Below the pieces are notes generated by a model, which had not been told where the DNA came from, ran no database searches, and saw only the letters and a list, made by a program, of their open reading frames with translations. A stretch of 64,000 nt of DNA from Vibrio sp. SCSIO 43137 (GTDB lineage: Bacteria; Pseudomonadota; Gammaproteobacteria; Enterobacterales; Vibrionaceae): NCBI RefSeq assembly GCF_028201475.1, contig NZ_CP116384.1, positions 1,302,001-1,366,000 on the forward strand, in the 5' to 3' direction. Within the stretch, counting starts at the first letter, position 1, and each line of letters opens with the position of its first letter. Positions 46,312 to 54,613 of this stretch are shown one piece after another. Both the position numbers and the translations under genes were made by a program.

Positions 46312-46562
46312 GAAGTAACTCTACTGTAATGATGAAATATAAGTATAGTCATTATACCTAAATCGTTTGCTTTTATACTTCACTGTTAGTGTAAACACCA
46401 TTTCCCAGCGGAAAAAGACGACTGAACCTATAATATAAAGTCAGATATGATTACTAAGAAACAAATATCTCTCTAGAAAAACTGCTTTCTTTATTCACTA
46501 TATATTGCTTTGGTAATTGTCAGTAAAGTTATTCTTTTATAATGAAAAAGAAGGTAATTATA

Positions 46563-47324
46563 ATGTTGGAAAAAGTTTTCCACCTTGGAATTTCGAAAGA
46601 AGATCTTAAAGGAGCAACCATTGCAATTATATCGGGTGACCCAAATAGAGTGGACAGAATCGCTAAGGAGTTATCAGCCCCTGTTCAGTTAGCGAAATCC
46701 CGTGAGTTTAATGTCTACCTGTGCTATCTCGACCAAACACCGGTTGCTGTCTGTTCTACAGGTATCGGTGTCCCCTCAACCACAATCGCTGTCGAAGAAT
46801 TGGCACAATGCGGTATCGATACCTTCTTACGTATCGGTACTACAGGAGCCATTCAGGAACATATTGATGTTGGATCTATGATTGTTACTACCAGTTCTGT
46901 AAGACTTGATGGTGTACGTCTTCATTTCTGTCCCATGGCATTTCCGGCAGTAGCCGATTTTAAAGTTGCTACGGCAATGCAAAGCGCCGCTGAAATGTGT
47001 GGCATTAAATCATATGCTGGTGTGACGGCATCCAGTGACACTTTTTATCTGGGGCAGGAACGAACCGAAAAATTTAATGATCGTATTCGTCGATCTTTAC
47101 AAAACTCCATGCAAGAGTGGAGGGAAATGGGGGTGCTGAACTTTGAGATGGAATCAGCAACACTACTTGCCATGTGCGCAAGCTCCGGTTTTCGAGCAGG
47201 CTGTCTGGCTGGTGTCATTGTTAATCGTTGCAAAACAGACACTCCATCAGACTCTGCAACGGAGCAAGTCGAACAAGACTCTATCCGCGTTATTATCCAA
47301 TCTGCAAGAAACATAATTACTTAG
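46563..47324 (+). CDS. udp: uridine phosphorylase
   Basis: 253 residues, the same length as E. coli Udp, from ATG 46563 (MLEKVFHLGIS) with GAAGG upstream; seven extra in-frame codons from 46542 include the ribosome site and are not part of the protein. Seen: SGDPNRVDRIA phosphate loop, STGIGVPSTTIAVEEL, RIGTTGAIQ, SSDTFYLGQER and NFEMESATLLAMC. It converts uridine and phosphate to uracil and ribose 1-phosphate. Followed by a strong terminator. Confidence 0.93.
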   Translation: MLEKVFHLGISKEDLKGATIAIISGDPNRVDRIAKELSAPVQLAKSREFNVYLCYLDQTPVAVCSTGIGVPSTTIAVEELAQCGIDTFLRIGTTGAIQEHIDVGSMIVTTSSVRLDGVRLHFCPMAFPAVADFKVATAMQSAAEMCGIKSYAGVTASSDTFYLGQERTEKFNDRIRRSLQNSMQEWREMGVLNFEMESATLLAMCASSGFRAGCLAGVIVNRCKTDTPSDSATEQVEQDSIRVIIQSARNIIT

Positions 47325-47354
47325 CAACAAGCATACAGCGATTCAATCCGAATT

Positions 47355-47377
47355 AAGCCGGCAATCGCCGGCTTTTT
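47355..47377 (+). terminator. intrinsic terminator after udp
   Basis: AAGCCGGC (47355-47362), loop AATC, GCCGGCTT (47367-47374), then a T-tract. Confidence 0.92.
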
Positions 47378-47401
47378 ATCCTCTGTCTAATAGTGTCTAA
47401 T

Positions 47402-47414
47402 GGGGACACACACC
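47402..47414 (+). repeat. GGGGACACACACC repeat element
   Basis: Second intergenic copy, in the context CTAATGGGGACACACACCTC. The 17-mer TAATGGGGACACACACC differs at two positions from the copy inside ugpC (54659-54675, minus strand). Confidence 0.7.
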
Positions 47415-47628
47415 TCAATTTACGGCTCAACATACCTCATCAAGACCTGCGTTTTTTCTCGGTGAGTTGATCAGCAAAATCAATAAGCATTTCCGTAATT
47501 TGTATAAACAATTTGTCCTCTTGACGAATACCATCAATTAATCACACACGCTTAGACCGGCAAAAACACCGGCCCCTATGCTTAGGTTACCAATATGTAG
47601 GCACGGGGCTCACTGATAAGGCAAAACC

Positions 47629-48105
47629 ATGAAGAAACTGGCTCAGATATTCTTGTTAGCTATTATGCTAAATACACCCGCGTCAGCCGCTACGCACTTT
47701 GGCTTAGGTATAGGCGTTTATGACGACATTGTGCATTACAATGATAAAAGTTATCACGACACCTTCAGTTGGGATTTAGGTCTGTACTCCGACTTTAACA
47801 AATCCCATATGCTGTTCTTAGATGCTCATTTATATACACAGATGCCAAATAAATGGGGAGGTTTCCAGACTTTCGCTTACGCAGGCATAGGAGGCATCTA
47901 TATTCAGGACACAGACAATTATGTTCACAAACATGGTGTTGATCATTACGAAGAAAACTGGGGAGCTCGCTTTCCGCTAGGGTTAGAGATGATACATAAA
48001 TCGAATATCTCAATATATGCAGAAGTGATTCCCACTTATATTGTTGAACCGGGCACTAAGTACCAAACTCTGTTTACACTTGGTATACGTTACTACTTGT
48101 ACTAG
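47629..48105 (+). CDS. secreted or outer-membrane beta-barrel-like protein, function unknown
   Basis: 158 residues. Signal peptide MKKLAQIFLLAIMLNTPASA; the mature 137 residues are rich in alternating aromatic and polar residues (HFGLGIGVYDD, FQTFAYAGIGGIYIQD, TLFTLGIRYYLY) with a C-terminal aromatic, as in small outer-membrane barrels. I do not recognise a named family. It precedes an AraC gene by 19 bases, so the two are likely co-transcribed. Confidence 0.7.
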   Translation: MKKLAQIFLLAIMLNTPASAATHFGLGIGVYDDIVHYNDKSYHDTFSWDLGLYSDFNKSHMLFLDAHLYTQMPNKWGGFQTFAYAGIGGIYIQDTDNYVHKHGVDHYEENWGARFPLGLEMIHKSNISIYAEVIPTYIVEPGTKYQTLFTLGIRYYLY

Positions 48106-48124
48106 ATCGGATAAGAACTCATCT

Positions 48125-49027
48125 ATGAACAATATTTTTCATATTAAATCCATATCAGAAGTGCATAAATTTCTGGGGTTGGGCAAACCTAAGCATCCAC
48201 TCGTTATGGTCATCCCCAATAACTGTATTGATCTTGATGCGGCACCAACAAGTTATATTACTGATTTGTATACCATAACGCTAAAAAACGGAATGTCCGG
48301 CAGCATGCAATATGGTCGTAGCAGTTATGACTTTGAAGAAGGAACCATGCTGTTTATTGCCCCCGGTCAGGTCATTGCTCCGGTCGATGCGGTTGAAAGC
48401 AAAGATATTTCAGGCTGGACACTATTGTTCCATCCTGATCTGATAAGACGCACATCGCTTGGGCAGAAAATAAACCAATACTCCTTTTTCTCTTATCAGG
48501 TTAATGAAGCCCTTCACCTGTCAGAAACGGAAAAACAGACAGTGACTGAACTGATACAAAAGGTAATACGGGAAACTGAGCAGAATATTGACCAACATAC
48601 CGGCCGTTTAATCTCCGGAAGTATTGAGTTGCTGCTTGATTACTGTACCCGCTTTTACGACAGACAATTTTACACGCGTTCAGATCTGAGCTCGGATACC
48701 ATTAGCGAATTTGAGCAACTATTAAGGCAATACTTCCAAAATGAACAACAGCTGGAACATGGGCTTCCTACCGTCGCGCATTGTGGTAAACAGTTAGGCC
48801 TTTCGCCCAAATACTTAAGCGATTTACTGAAGAAAGAAACCGGCAAAACAGCCAAAGAACATATACAACTATTTATTGTAGAGTTGGCTAAAAACAGACT
48901 GCTTAGCTCCAGCCAGACTGTCAGTAAAATTGCCTATGATCTTGGTTTTGAATATCCACCACACTTCAGCAAACTATTTAAAAAACTCACGGCGTATAGC
49001 CCGACACAGTTCAGAGATCTGCATTAG
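48125..49027 (+). CDS. AraC-family transcriptional regulator
   Basis: 300 residues from ATG 48125 (MNNIFHIKSISEVHKFL); an in-frame extension to 48041 overlaps the preceding gene and is unlikely. The N-terminal cupin-like domain includes FEEGTMLFIAPGQVIAPV; the C-terminal 100 residues carry two helix-turn-helix units (PTVAHCGKQLGLSPKYLSDLLKKETG and QTVSKIAYDLGFEYPPHFSKLFKK). The ligand is unknown. The next gene starts 8 bases after the stop. Confidence 0.87.
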   Translation: MNNIFHIKSISEVHKFLGLGKPKHPLVMVIPNNCIDLDAAPTSYITDLYTITLKNGMSGSMQYGRSSYDFEEGTMLFIAPGQVIAPVDAVESKDISGWTLLFHPDLIRRTSLGQKINQYSFFSYQVNEALHLSETEKQTVTELIQKVIRETEQNIDQHTGRLISGSIELLLDYCTRFYDRQFYTRSDLSSDTISEFEQLLRQYFQNEQQLEHGLPTVAHCGKQLGLSPKYLSDLLKKETGKTAKEHIQLFIVELAKNRLLSSSQTVSKIAYDLGFEYPPHFSKLFKKLTAYSPTQFRDLH

Positions 49028-49035
49028 GGGAAAGC

Positions 49036-49554
49036 ATGAACTTTATCGATCACACTACAAACTGGATTCAGGGCGAGATCTTTGAAGCCTCCCTCACGAC
49101 CATTGCAGGTATTCTGGTACTAATAGGGACAGCTTTATTATGGAAATATGGAGTATCTGCTGCGGCTAGGGGGCTTATATTATCTCTACTTATAGCAGGC
49201 TTGATAATGAGTGCCGGTGGTGCCTCGACTTTTCTTTCAAATCAAAAGCGGATGGCAGAACTGTCAGAAAATCAGAACCAGCCGGTTCGTGAATTTATCC
49301 TGCAGGAAAAACAGAGAGTCGAAGCATTTATGCCCTGGTACCAATATGTACGAGTTATTGCGACCGTGTTGCTGATTACCAGTATTGGCGCTATTTGGCT
49401 GAGTAACAGTTCAACCTTACATGCGATAGCGCTGGCACTCATGTTTCTGGCTTTATCCGCCTTGGTAATCGACCACTTTTCGCAGGCACGGGCTCAGATT
49501 TATTATCAAGAGATATTACAGTTTGAGAGGCTAGCCACACTAGAAGGTCAATAG
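49036..49554 (+). CDS. hypothetical integral membrane protein
   Basis: 172 residues with four predicted membrane helices in two pairs (about 22-38, 44-66 and 105-122, 125-142) separated by a charged, probably coiled stretch (QKRMAELSENQNQPVREFI, LQEKQRVEAF). AGGGGAAAGC precedes ATG 49036, eight bases after the AraC stop, so it belongs to that operon. No family recognised; it could be the regulated partner of the AraC protein. Confidence 0.72.
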   Translation: MNFIDHTTNWIQGEIFEASLTTIAGILVLIGTALLWKYGVSAAARGLILSLLIAGLIMSAGGASTFLSNQKRMAELSENQNQPVREFILQEKQRVEAFMPWYQYVRVIATVLLITSIGAIWLSNSSTLHAIALALMFLALSALVIDHFSQARAQIYYQEILQFERLATLEGQ

Positions 49555-49757
49555 CCTCCGCCTCTTGGAGTTTACTGCTACAGCGCATCAGGCTCCAGCA
49601 GCATAAACTGTACATCACACTTCAGAGTCAATGTGTTTTCTAAACAGACACATTGATTCTGCAGCAAAGCTGCCACTCTGTTCCCAAAGTTGCTATTAAC
49701 ATTTCTCTTTTCAGCCATGCAAGTGATTTAATAAGCACAAAAATAATGTGGTTAGTA

Positions 49758-50237
49758 ATGGCTAGAAAAAACAACGAGTTGCTTAAGCTCTTTTCTGATT
49801 CTGTGTTACATTTATTTAACTTAACCAGACACTATAAGACAACTTCTGATAAAGATGATCTGACTAAGCTTAACTTAGCTGAGTTTCAACAACTGCTGGC
49901 AGATTACTATCGCCAGTTGGGTTATCAGGTGAATCAGGAGCAGAGCCTGCAGGCAGACTCTGGTATCGGCATAGAGCTAACCAAGTTTGCTCAAGTCAGT
50001 TTAGTGCAATGTAAACACTGGAAATGCCGCAAAGTCGGGGTAAAGGTTATCAGGGAAATGCATGATGAACTTCTGAACCGAAAGGCAGACAGAATAGTCA
50101 TATTAACGTCCGGAGAGTTTACCTTGGATGCTTACCGGTTCGCCCGGGGGAAAAACTTAAAACTGATTAACGGCATTCAGCTTACTTCCATGCTGACCCA
50201 AGCCAAACAGCCCTCAGCTCAGCCAGAAACAGGCTAG
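49758..50237 (+). CDS. Mrr-like restriction endonuclease-fold protein
   Basis: About 160 residues from ATG 49758; starts at 49746 or further up are possible and none has a good ribosome site. The C-terminal 100 residues match the Mrr-type nuclease fold: LADYYRQLGYQVNQEQSLQ, GIGIELTKFAQVSLVQCKHWK, then ADRIVILTSGEFTLDAYRFA. Full Mrr nucleases have D...(Q/E)xK; here VQCKHWK supplies QxK, but the usual aspartate of DGGID is replaced by IGIEL, so cleavage activity is doubtful. No methyltransferase neighbour. Confidence 0.7.
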   Translation: MARKNNELLKLFSDSVLHLFNLTRHYKTTSDKDDLTKLNLAEFQQLLADYYRQLGYQVNQEQSLQADSGIGIELTKFAQVSLVQCKHWKCRKVGVKVIREMHDELLNRKADRIVILTSGEFTLDAYRFARGKNLKLINGIQLTSMLTQAKQPSAQPETG

Positions 50238-50440
50238 ATCTGGCAAATCTGTGCAAAAAATACGTTTCAAGACTCATTTATCCAACCAATAATTCTTCTG
50301 TTTTTTTCGGCATTTTCATCGTCAATACGCAACTAAACACACTCCATTTTTTGTCAAAAATTGATAACCGCGTCATTCTTCTGAGCATAGTATCAACTTG
50401 TTCGACCTCATTTATCATGTAATAATTTGTTTATATTTTA

Positions 50441-50456
50441 GTCACATATCTGTGAC
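50441..50456. promoter_or_regulatory. GTCACA-TATC-TGTGAC palindrome upstream of the polyamine-type operon
   Basis: Perfect six-base arms with a 4-base spacer, 63 bases before the binding-protein start. It is a likely regulator site; the arms are CRP-like letters in the reverse arrangement, so it is not a CRP site. Confidence 0.45.
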
Positions 50457-50518
50457 ATAGTCATCACGACACACGTAAGTACCATCCAAACAATCGCAGT
50501 TCAGTTAGGGAAAACCAT

Positions 50519-51586
50519 ATGAAATTTAAGCTACGCACACTTGCTACAGTTGCATTGACCAGCGCTATTTTTCCTGCTTTGGCACAAGCGGAAACTCTAC
50601 GATTACTCACTTGGGGAGGCTACGCGCCTGACGAAGTGATCGATATGTTTGAAAAAGAGACAGGCATTGACGTTAAGGTTACCACCTCTAACAACGAAGA
50701 TATGATCTCCAAGCTTCGTGCTACAGGTGGCTCAGGTTTCGACCTGGCTCAACCATCTCAAGACCGGATTGCAGGTGCACAAGCCGCATTTAACATCTAC
50801 AAACCTCTGGATTTATCTAAAATCGATGCCACGCAGTTTATTCCTTCTATGCTGGATTCAACTAAAACCATTACCAGCGTAGACAGCAAGGTATATGGCC
50901 TTCCTCATATCTGGGGTACCAGCGGCCTGGTGGTTAACACAAAACAAGCACCTAAGGTAATGGACTATACCGACCTTTGTAGCGCCGACTATCAGGGAAG
51001 AGTCAGCTACCGCCTTAAGCGCCCGACTCTGATTGGTTTTGCTTTTGCATTGGGTGAAGACCCGTTTGCCGCTTATGGCGATCAAGAGCAGTACAAAAAG
51101 ATCCTTGCTAAGGTTGAACAAAAACTGATTGAGTGTAAGAGCAACGTCAAGACATACTGGAGTGGCTCTGATGCCCTGATGAACCTGCTACGTACGGAAG
51201 AAGTTGTGGCGAGTATGGCGTGGGATGCGGGCGGCTGGAAACTAAGCCGTGAAAACAAAGACATCGAGTACATAGCTCCTGCATCAGGTGCTCTGGGCTG
51301 GATTGATACCTTCGCACTGCCGCGTAAAACTAAGAATGAAGCGGCTGCATACAAGTGGATCAACTTTGTAATGCGTCCTGAAATTGCAGCTAAAATCACT
51401 GAATCTGCTGGTAACTTCACAGCATCTCAGGGTAGCGATGAATATGTGAACGCCGAAGCGAAATCACTGTTCCAGAAGAGCTTCCCTAAAGTCGCCATCG
51501 ATAATATTAAATGGTATCCGGCCGTTCCTGCTGGTCTGGAAGAGATGGAAGGCATGACGCTCGACCGCGTTAAAGCTTCCCGCTAA
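50519..51586 (+). CDS. polyamine-type ABC transporter substrate-binding protein (PotD-like)
   Basis: 355 residues. Signal peptide ending ALAQA; mature start ETLRLLTWGGYAPDEVIDMFEKETG is the PotD/PotF pattern (WxxY), and WGTSGLVVN and YWSGSDALMNLL occur later. It feeds the three following genes. PotD-type proteins bind spermidine or putrescine, but relatives in this group bind other cations, so polyamine is a probable, not certain, substrate. Separated from the ATPase by a strong hairpin that would keep it the most expressed component. Confidence 0.87.
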   Translation: MKFKLRTLATVALTSAIFPALAQAETLRLLTWGGYAPDEVIDMFEKETGIDVKVTTSNNEDMISKLRATGGSGFDLAQPSQDRIAGAQAAFNIYKPLDLSKIDATQFIPSMLDSTKTITSVDSKVYGLPHIWGTSGLVVNTKQAPKVMDYTDLCSADYQGRVSYRLKRPTLIGFAFALGEDPFAAYGDQEQYKKILAKVEQKLIECKSNVKTYWSGSDALMNLLRTEEVVASMAWDAGGWKLSRENKDIEYIAPASGALGWIDTFALPRKTKNEAAAYKWINFVMRPEIAAKITESAGNFTASQGSDEYVNAEAKSLFQKSFPKVAIDNIKWYPAVPAGLEEMEGMTLDRVKASR

Positions 51587-51597
51587 TCTCATCTTGC

Positions 51598-51630
51598 AAC
51601 TGCCATACTTCGGTATGGCAGTTTTCTTTT
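51598..51630 (+). terminator. UUCG-loop hairpin between the binding protein and ATPase genes
   Basis: AACTGCCATAC (51598-51608), loop TTCG, GTATGGCAGTT (51613-51623), then T-rich. The C(UUCG)G tetraloop makes an unusually stable hairpin. It should act as a partial terminator or 3' stabiliser giving excess binding protein. Confidence 0.88.
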
Positions 51631-51687
51631 CCTGCTGTTTCTTCTCTGCAGGTCCCTCGTTTTTCAAGGAGCATAGTCGATTTTTTT

Positions 51688-52806
51688 ATGTCCCAGCCTG
51701 AATACATTCTTCAATGCAATAAGTTAGGCAAGCAATTTGCGAGTTTCACCGCAGTGCATAGCCTTGACCTGAACATTCACACCGGTGAGTTCTTCTCTAT
51801 TCTCGGCCCTTCCGGCTGCGGTAAAACCACGCTTTTGCGCATGTTAGCCGGTTTTGAGACCCCGACACATGGCAGCATAGTGCTTAACGGCAAAGATGTG
51901 ACCAAAACGCCACCCAACAAGCGGCAACTTAATATGGTGTTTCAGCACCTTGCTCTGTTCCCCAATATGAGTGTTGCAGAAAACGTCGCTTTCGGACTGA
52001 AACAGCGTGGAGAGCCTGCCGATCAGATCAAAACAAAAGTAGAAGATATTCTCCAACGCGTTGATCTGAAAGGCAGTGAAAACAAGCGAACCCACCAGCT
52101 CTCCGGCGGTCAGAAACAGCGTGTCGCCCTCGCCCGTTCACTGGTGTTAGAGCCTGAAGTTATTCTGCTGGATGAGCCGTTAGGCGCATTAGATCTTAAG
52201 CTTCGTGAACAGATGAAAATCGAACTTAAGCACCTGCAAAAGGCTTTCGGTACTACCTTTATCTACATCACCCATGATCAGAGTGAAGCTTTGATGATGT
52301 CGGATCGGATTGCCGTGATGAACGCCGGCCGCTTTGAGCAAATCGGCACACCAAGTGAACTCTATATGAAGCCATCAACACCATTTGTGGCAGAGTTTGT
52401 TGGTGAAAATAACCGTATTACCGCTAAAGTCTCTGAAGTAACTGATTCAGAGATCTCTGTTGTAACGGATCAGGGTGTAGTGCTTTCTCTACCGCACTCC
52501 TGCTGCCAGACAGAACTTAGCAAGGGACAGGCGATTAAGATCTACCTTCGCCCTGAAGCTATCTCTATGAGCAGTGATGCCGTACACGCCAACCCGCTGT
52601 CAGGCAGGCTAAAAGAGCTGCTGTTTGATGGTGCAGCCAGTGGTGCCATTGTCTCCACCAACCTTGGTGACTTACGTCTGTCTATTACCCCGAACCAGCT
52701 TAACGAACTTCAGGCTAAGCAGCAGTCAGAACAGACTGATGAAGTCGAAGTCGAGCTTAACTGGGCACCTAGCCACGCCATAGTGTTAGGGATCGCCCAT
52801 GAGTAA
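51688..52806 (+). CDS. polyamine-type ABC transporter ATPase (PotA-like)
   Basis: 372 residues. Walker A GPSGCGKTT, Q-loop FQHLALFPNMSV, signature LSGGQKQR, Walker B ILLDEPLGALD, H-loop ITHD, and a C-terminal TOBE-type domain (about 280-370). The usual Pot ATPase length. The Shine-Dalgarno-like AAGGAG lies 16 bases before ATG 51688, longer than normal. Its stop overlaps the next start. Confidence 0.9.
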   Translation: MSQPEYILQCNKLGKQFASFTAVHSLDLNIHTGEFFSILGPSGCGKTTLLRMLAGFETPTHGSIVLNGKDVTKTPPNKRQLNMVFQHLALFPNMSVAENVAFGLKQRGEPADQIKTKVEDILQRVDLKGSENKRTHQLSGGQKQRVALARSLVLEPEVILLDEPLGALDLKLREQMKIELKHLQKAFGTTFIYITHDQSEALMMSDRIAVMNAGRFEQIGTPSELYMKPSTPFVAEFVGENNRITAKVSEVTDSEISVVTDQGVVLSLPHSCCQTELSKGQAIKIYLRPEAISMSSDAVHANPLSGRLKELLFDGAASGAIVSTNLGDLRLSITPNQLNELQAKQQSEQTDEVEVELNWAPSHAIVLGIAHE

Positions 52807-53641
52807 AAAATGGACACTTGGGTTATTTCTGGCACCGGCGCTGGTGTGGTTGTTGATGCTGATTATTCTGCCGCATCTACAGTTAGTTGAACTGGCGTTT
52901 TCCGACAGAAGTGACGGCTGGACGTTTAAACACTTTAACGTCTTCTTTGAGCACAGCATTTACTGGAACACCTTTGTCCGCACCGCATGGATGTCGATTC
53001 TGGCGACGGTATTTACCTTACTACTCGCCTTCCCGGTCGCCTACTACATTGCGAAAGTGGCAACTGGTGCAAATAAGTTACTGCTGCTAATGGTGTGTAT
53101 TCTGCCATTCTGGCTAAGTGAGCTAATCCGTGCCTATGGCTGGATGATCATTTTGCGTGAATCAGGCCTGTTAAGTAACTTCCTAATGTACATCGGCCTA
53201 ACCGAGCAACGTATTGAGTTCCTGTATAACGACTACGCCATCATTATGGGGCTTATCTATAATGGCCTGCTGTTTATGGTGGTTCCTTTGGTCAGTGCCT
53301 TGGACAGCTTAGACGACAGCCATATTGAAGCGGCCTTCGATCTTGGCGCTACCCGCTGGGTTGCCCTGAAGGATATCGTCATTCCACATGCCCTTCCCGG
53401 CATTGTATCCGGCTGCATTATCGTGTTTATGCTCAGCTTAGGTAACTACCTGATCCCGAATCTGATGGGCGGTAAAGACAGCCTCTGGTTCACCGAGCAG
53501 ATCTTTACCCAGTTCATTACACGCTTTAACTGGGAACAGGGCTCAGCACTTGGATTATTGTTGTTGTTATTATCATCGGCAATGGTGTGGATAGGGCTGA
53601 AAGTCAGTGGTCAGTCGTTACAGTCCACTGTCGGACGTTAG
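52799..53641 (+). CDS. polyamine-type ABC transporter permease (PotB-like)
   Basis: 280 residues, six predicted helices, with the EAA loop EAAFDLGATRWVALKDIVIP typical of binding-protein-dependent permeases. Overlaps the ATPase gene by 8 bases. Pairs with the following permease to form the membrane channel. Confidence 0.9.
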   Translation: MSKKWTLGLFLAPALVWLLMLIILPHLQLVELAFSDRSDGWTFKHFNVFFEHSIYWNTFVRTAWMSILATVFTLLLAFPVAYYIAKVATGANKLLLLMVCILPFWLSELIRAYGWMIILRESGLLSNFLMYIGLTEQRIEFLYNDYAIIMGLIYNGLLFMVVPLVSALDSLDDSHIEAAFDLGATRWVALKDIVIPHALPGIVSGCIIVFMLSLGNYLIPNLMGGKDSLWFTEQIFTQFITRFNWEQGSALGLLLLLLSSAMVWIGLKVSGQSLQSTVGR

Positions 53642-53649
53642 GAGAAGTT

Positions 53650-54516
53650 ATGATCCCTTCAGTACCTTTTAGCAATTCAAAAACACGGATATATCAGGGC
53701 TTTATTGCTGCGTTTTTCCTGTTTTTACTTTTGCCTTTATTGGTTGTAGTGGTGTTCTCCTTTCATGACGCCACATACCCGTCCCTGCCATGGAAAGGCT
53801 CGAGCACCGTCTGGTACGTGGGTGACAGTTCACCCTATATAGGGCTGTTTAACGATAAAAACCTGTTATCCAGTGTACTTACCAGTGTTCAGGTCGCCTT
53901 AGGTGTGACCTTAGTTTCTACCTTTCTGGGGCTAAGTAATGCGCACCTTCTGATCCGGTTTCAGTTCCGCTTTAAGGAATTTTTGTCTGTATTAATGCTT
54001 ATCCCACTAGTTATTCCGGGTGTGATTCTGGGTGTCTCCATTCTGGTGACCTCAAGTACCATGGCTAACTGGGTTGATGATATGTGGGCATGGGAGTGGG
54101 AATGGGCAAGACCGGGACTTGTTCTGGTTGTACTTGGTCAGGCTGCGTTTATCTCCTCTATTACCACGCTGGTTCTGCTGGCGCGTTACCGCCGCTTTGA
54201 CCCAAGCCTGGAAGAAGCTGCCCTGAACTTAGGGGCTACTCCTCTAAAAGCCTTTAACGCAGTTACATTACCTTTCCTGCGTCCGACTCTGATCAGTGCT
54301 GCTATCGTCAGCTTTTTAATGTCGTTCGAGAACTTTAATACCACCTTAATGCTGGTCGGCTCTGACTCGCCATTAACGGTAGAGATGTTCCAGCGGGTAA
54401 GAGAAGGCACCACACCGGTCGTTAACGCCGTTTCCGTTGCCCTGATGATTGGCTCCACGGTTCTTGCCGGTTTATATACATGGCTGCAATACAAAGCCCA
54501 GCAGGTTAAATCTTGA
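53650..54516 (+). CDS. polyamine-type ABC transporter permease (PotC-like)
   Basis: 288 residues from ATG 53650 (MIPSVPFSNSK), preceded by AGGAGAAGTT, eight bases after the previous stop; an upstream in-frame extension lies inside the other permease gene. Six helices and the EAA loop EEAALNLGATPLKAFNAVTLP. Last gene of the operon. Confidence 0.9.
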   Translation: MIPSVPFSNSKTRIYQGFIAAFFLFLLLPLLVVVVFSFHDATYPSLPWKGSSTVWYVGDSSPYIGLFNDKNLLSSVLTSVQVALGVTLVSTFLGLSNAHLLIRFQFRFKEFLSVLMLIPLVIPGVILGVSILVTSSTMANWVDDMWAWEWEWARPGLVLVVLGQAAFISSITTLVLLARYRRFDPSLEEAALNLGATPLKAFNAVTLPFLRPTLISAAIVSFLMSFENFNTTLMLVGSDSPLTVEMFQRVREGTTPVVNAVSVALMIGSTVLAGLYTWLQYKAQQVKS

Positions 54517-54545
54517 TTTAGCGTTTCTGCTACTACATAAAAAAC

Positions 54546-54582
54546 AAAAGGCACTCAGGGAAAATACTGCAGTGCCTTTTTT
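54546..54582. terminator. bidirectional terminator between the pot-like and ugp operons
   Basis: AAAAGGCACT (54546-54555) with AGTGCCTTTT (54571-54580), perfect 10-bp arms, T-tract on the right and A-tract on the left, between convergent operons. Confidence 0.88.
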
Positions 54583-54613
54583 GTTTAACTAGCTAATAAA
54601 AAAGCTCTATTTA

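Larger units (their letters stand above)
47325..47628. other. intergenic region with terminator and repeat copy
   Basis: About 300 bases without a gene. It holds the udp terminator, one GGGGACACACACC copy preceded by a partial tandem (GTCTAATAGT, GTCTAATGGG), and otherwise nothing I can interpret except the promoter region of the next gene. Confidence 0.5.

Noticed and set aside
50441..50456. CRP site before the polyamine-type operon
   Set aside because: The arms are in the order GTCACA...TGTGAC, the inverse of TGTGA-N6-TCACA.
53587..53649. Longer N-terminus of the second polyamine-type permease
   Set aside because: The extension lies inside the first permease gene; ATG 53650 has AGGAG and matches the family start.
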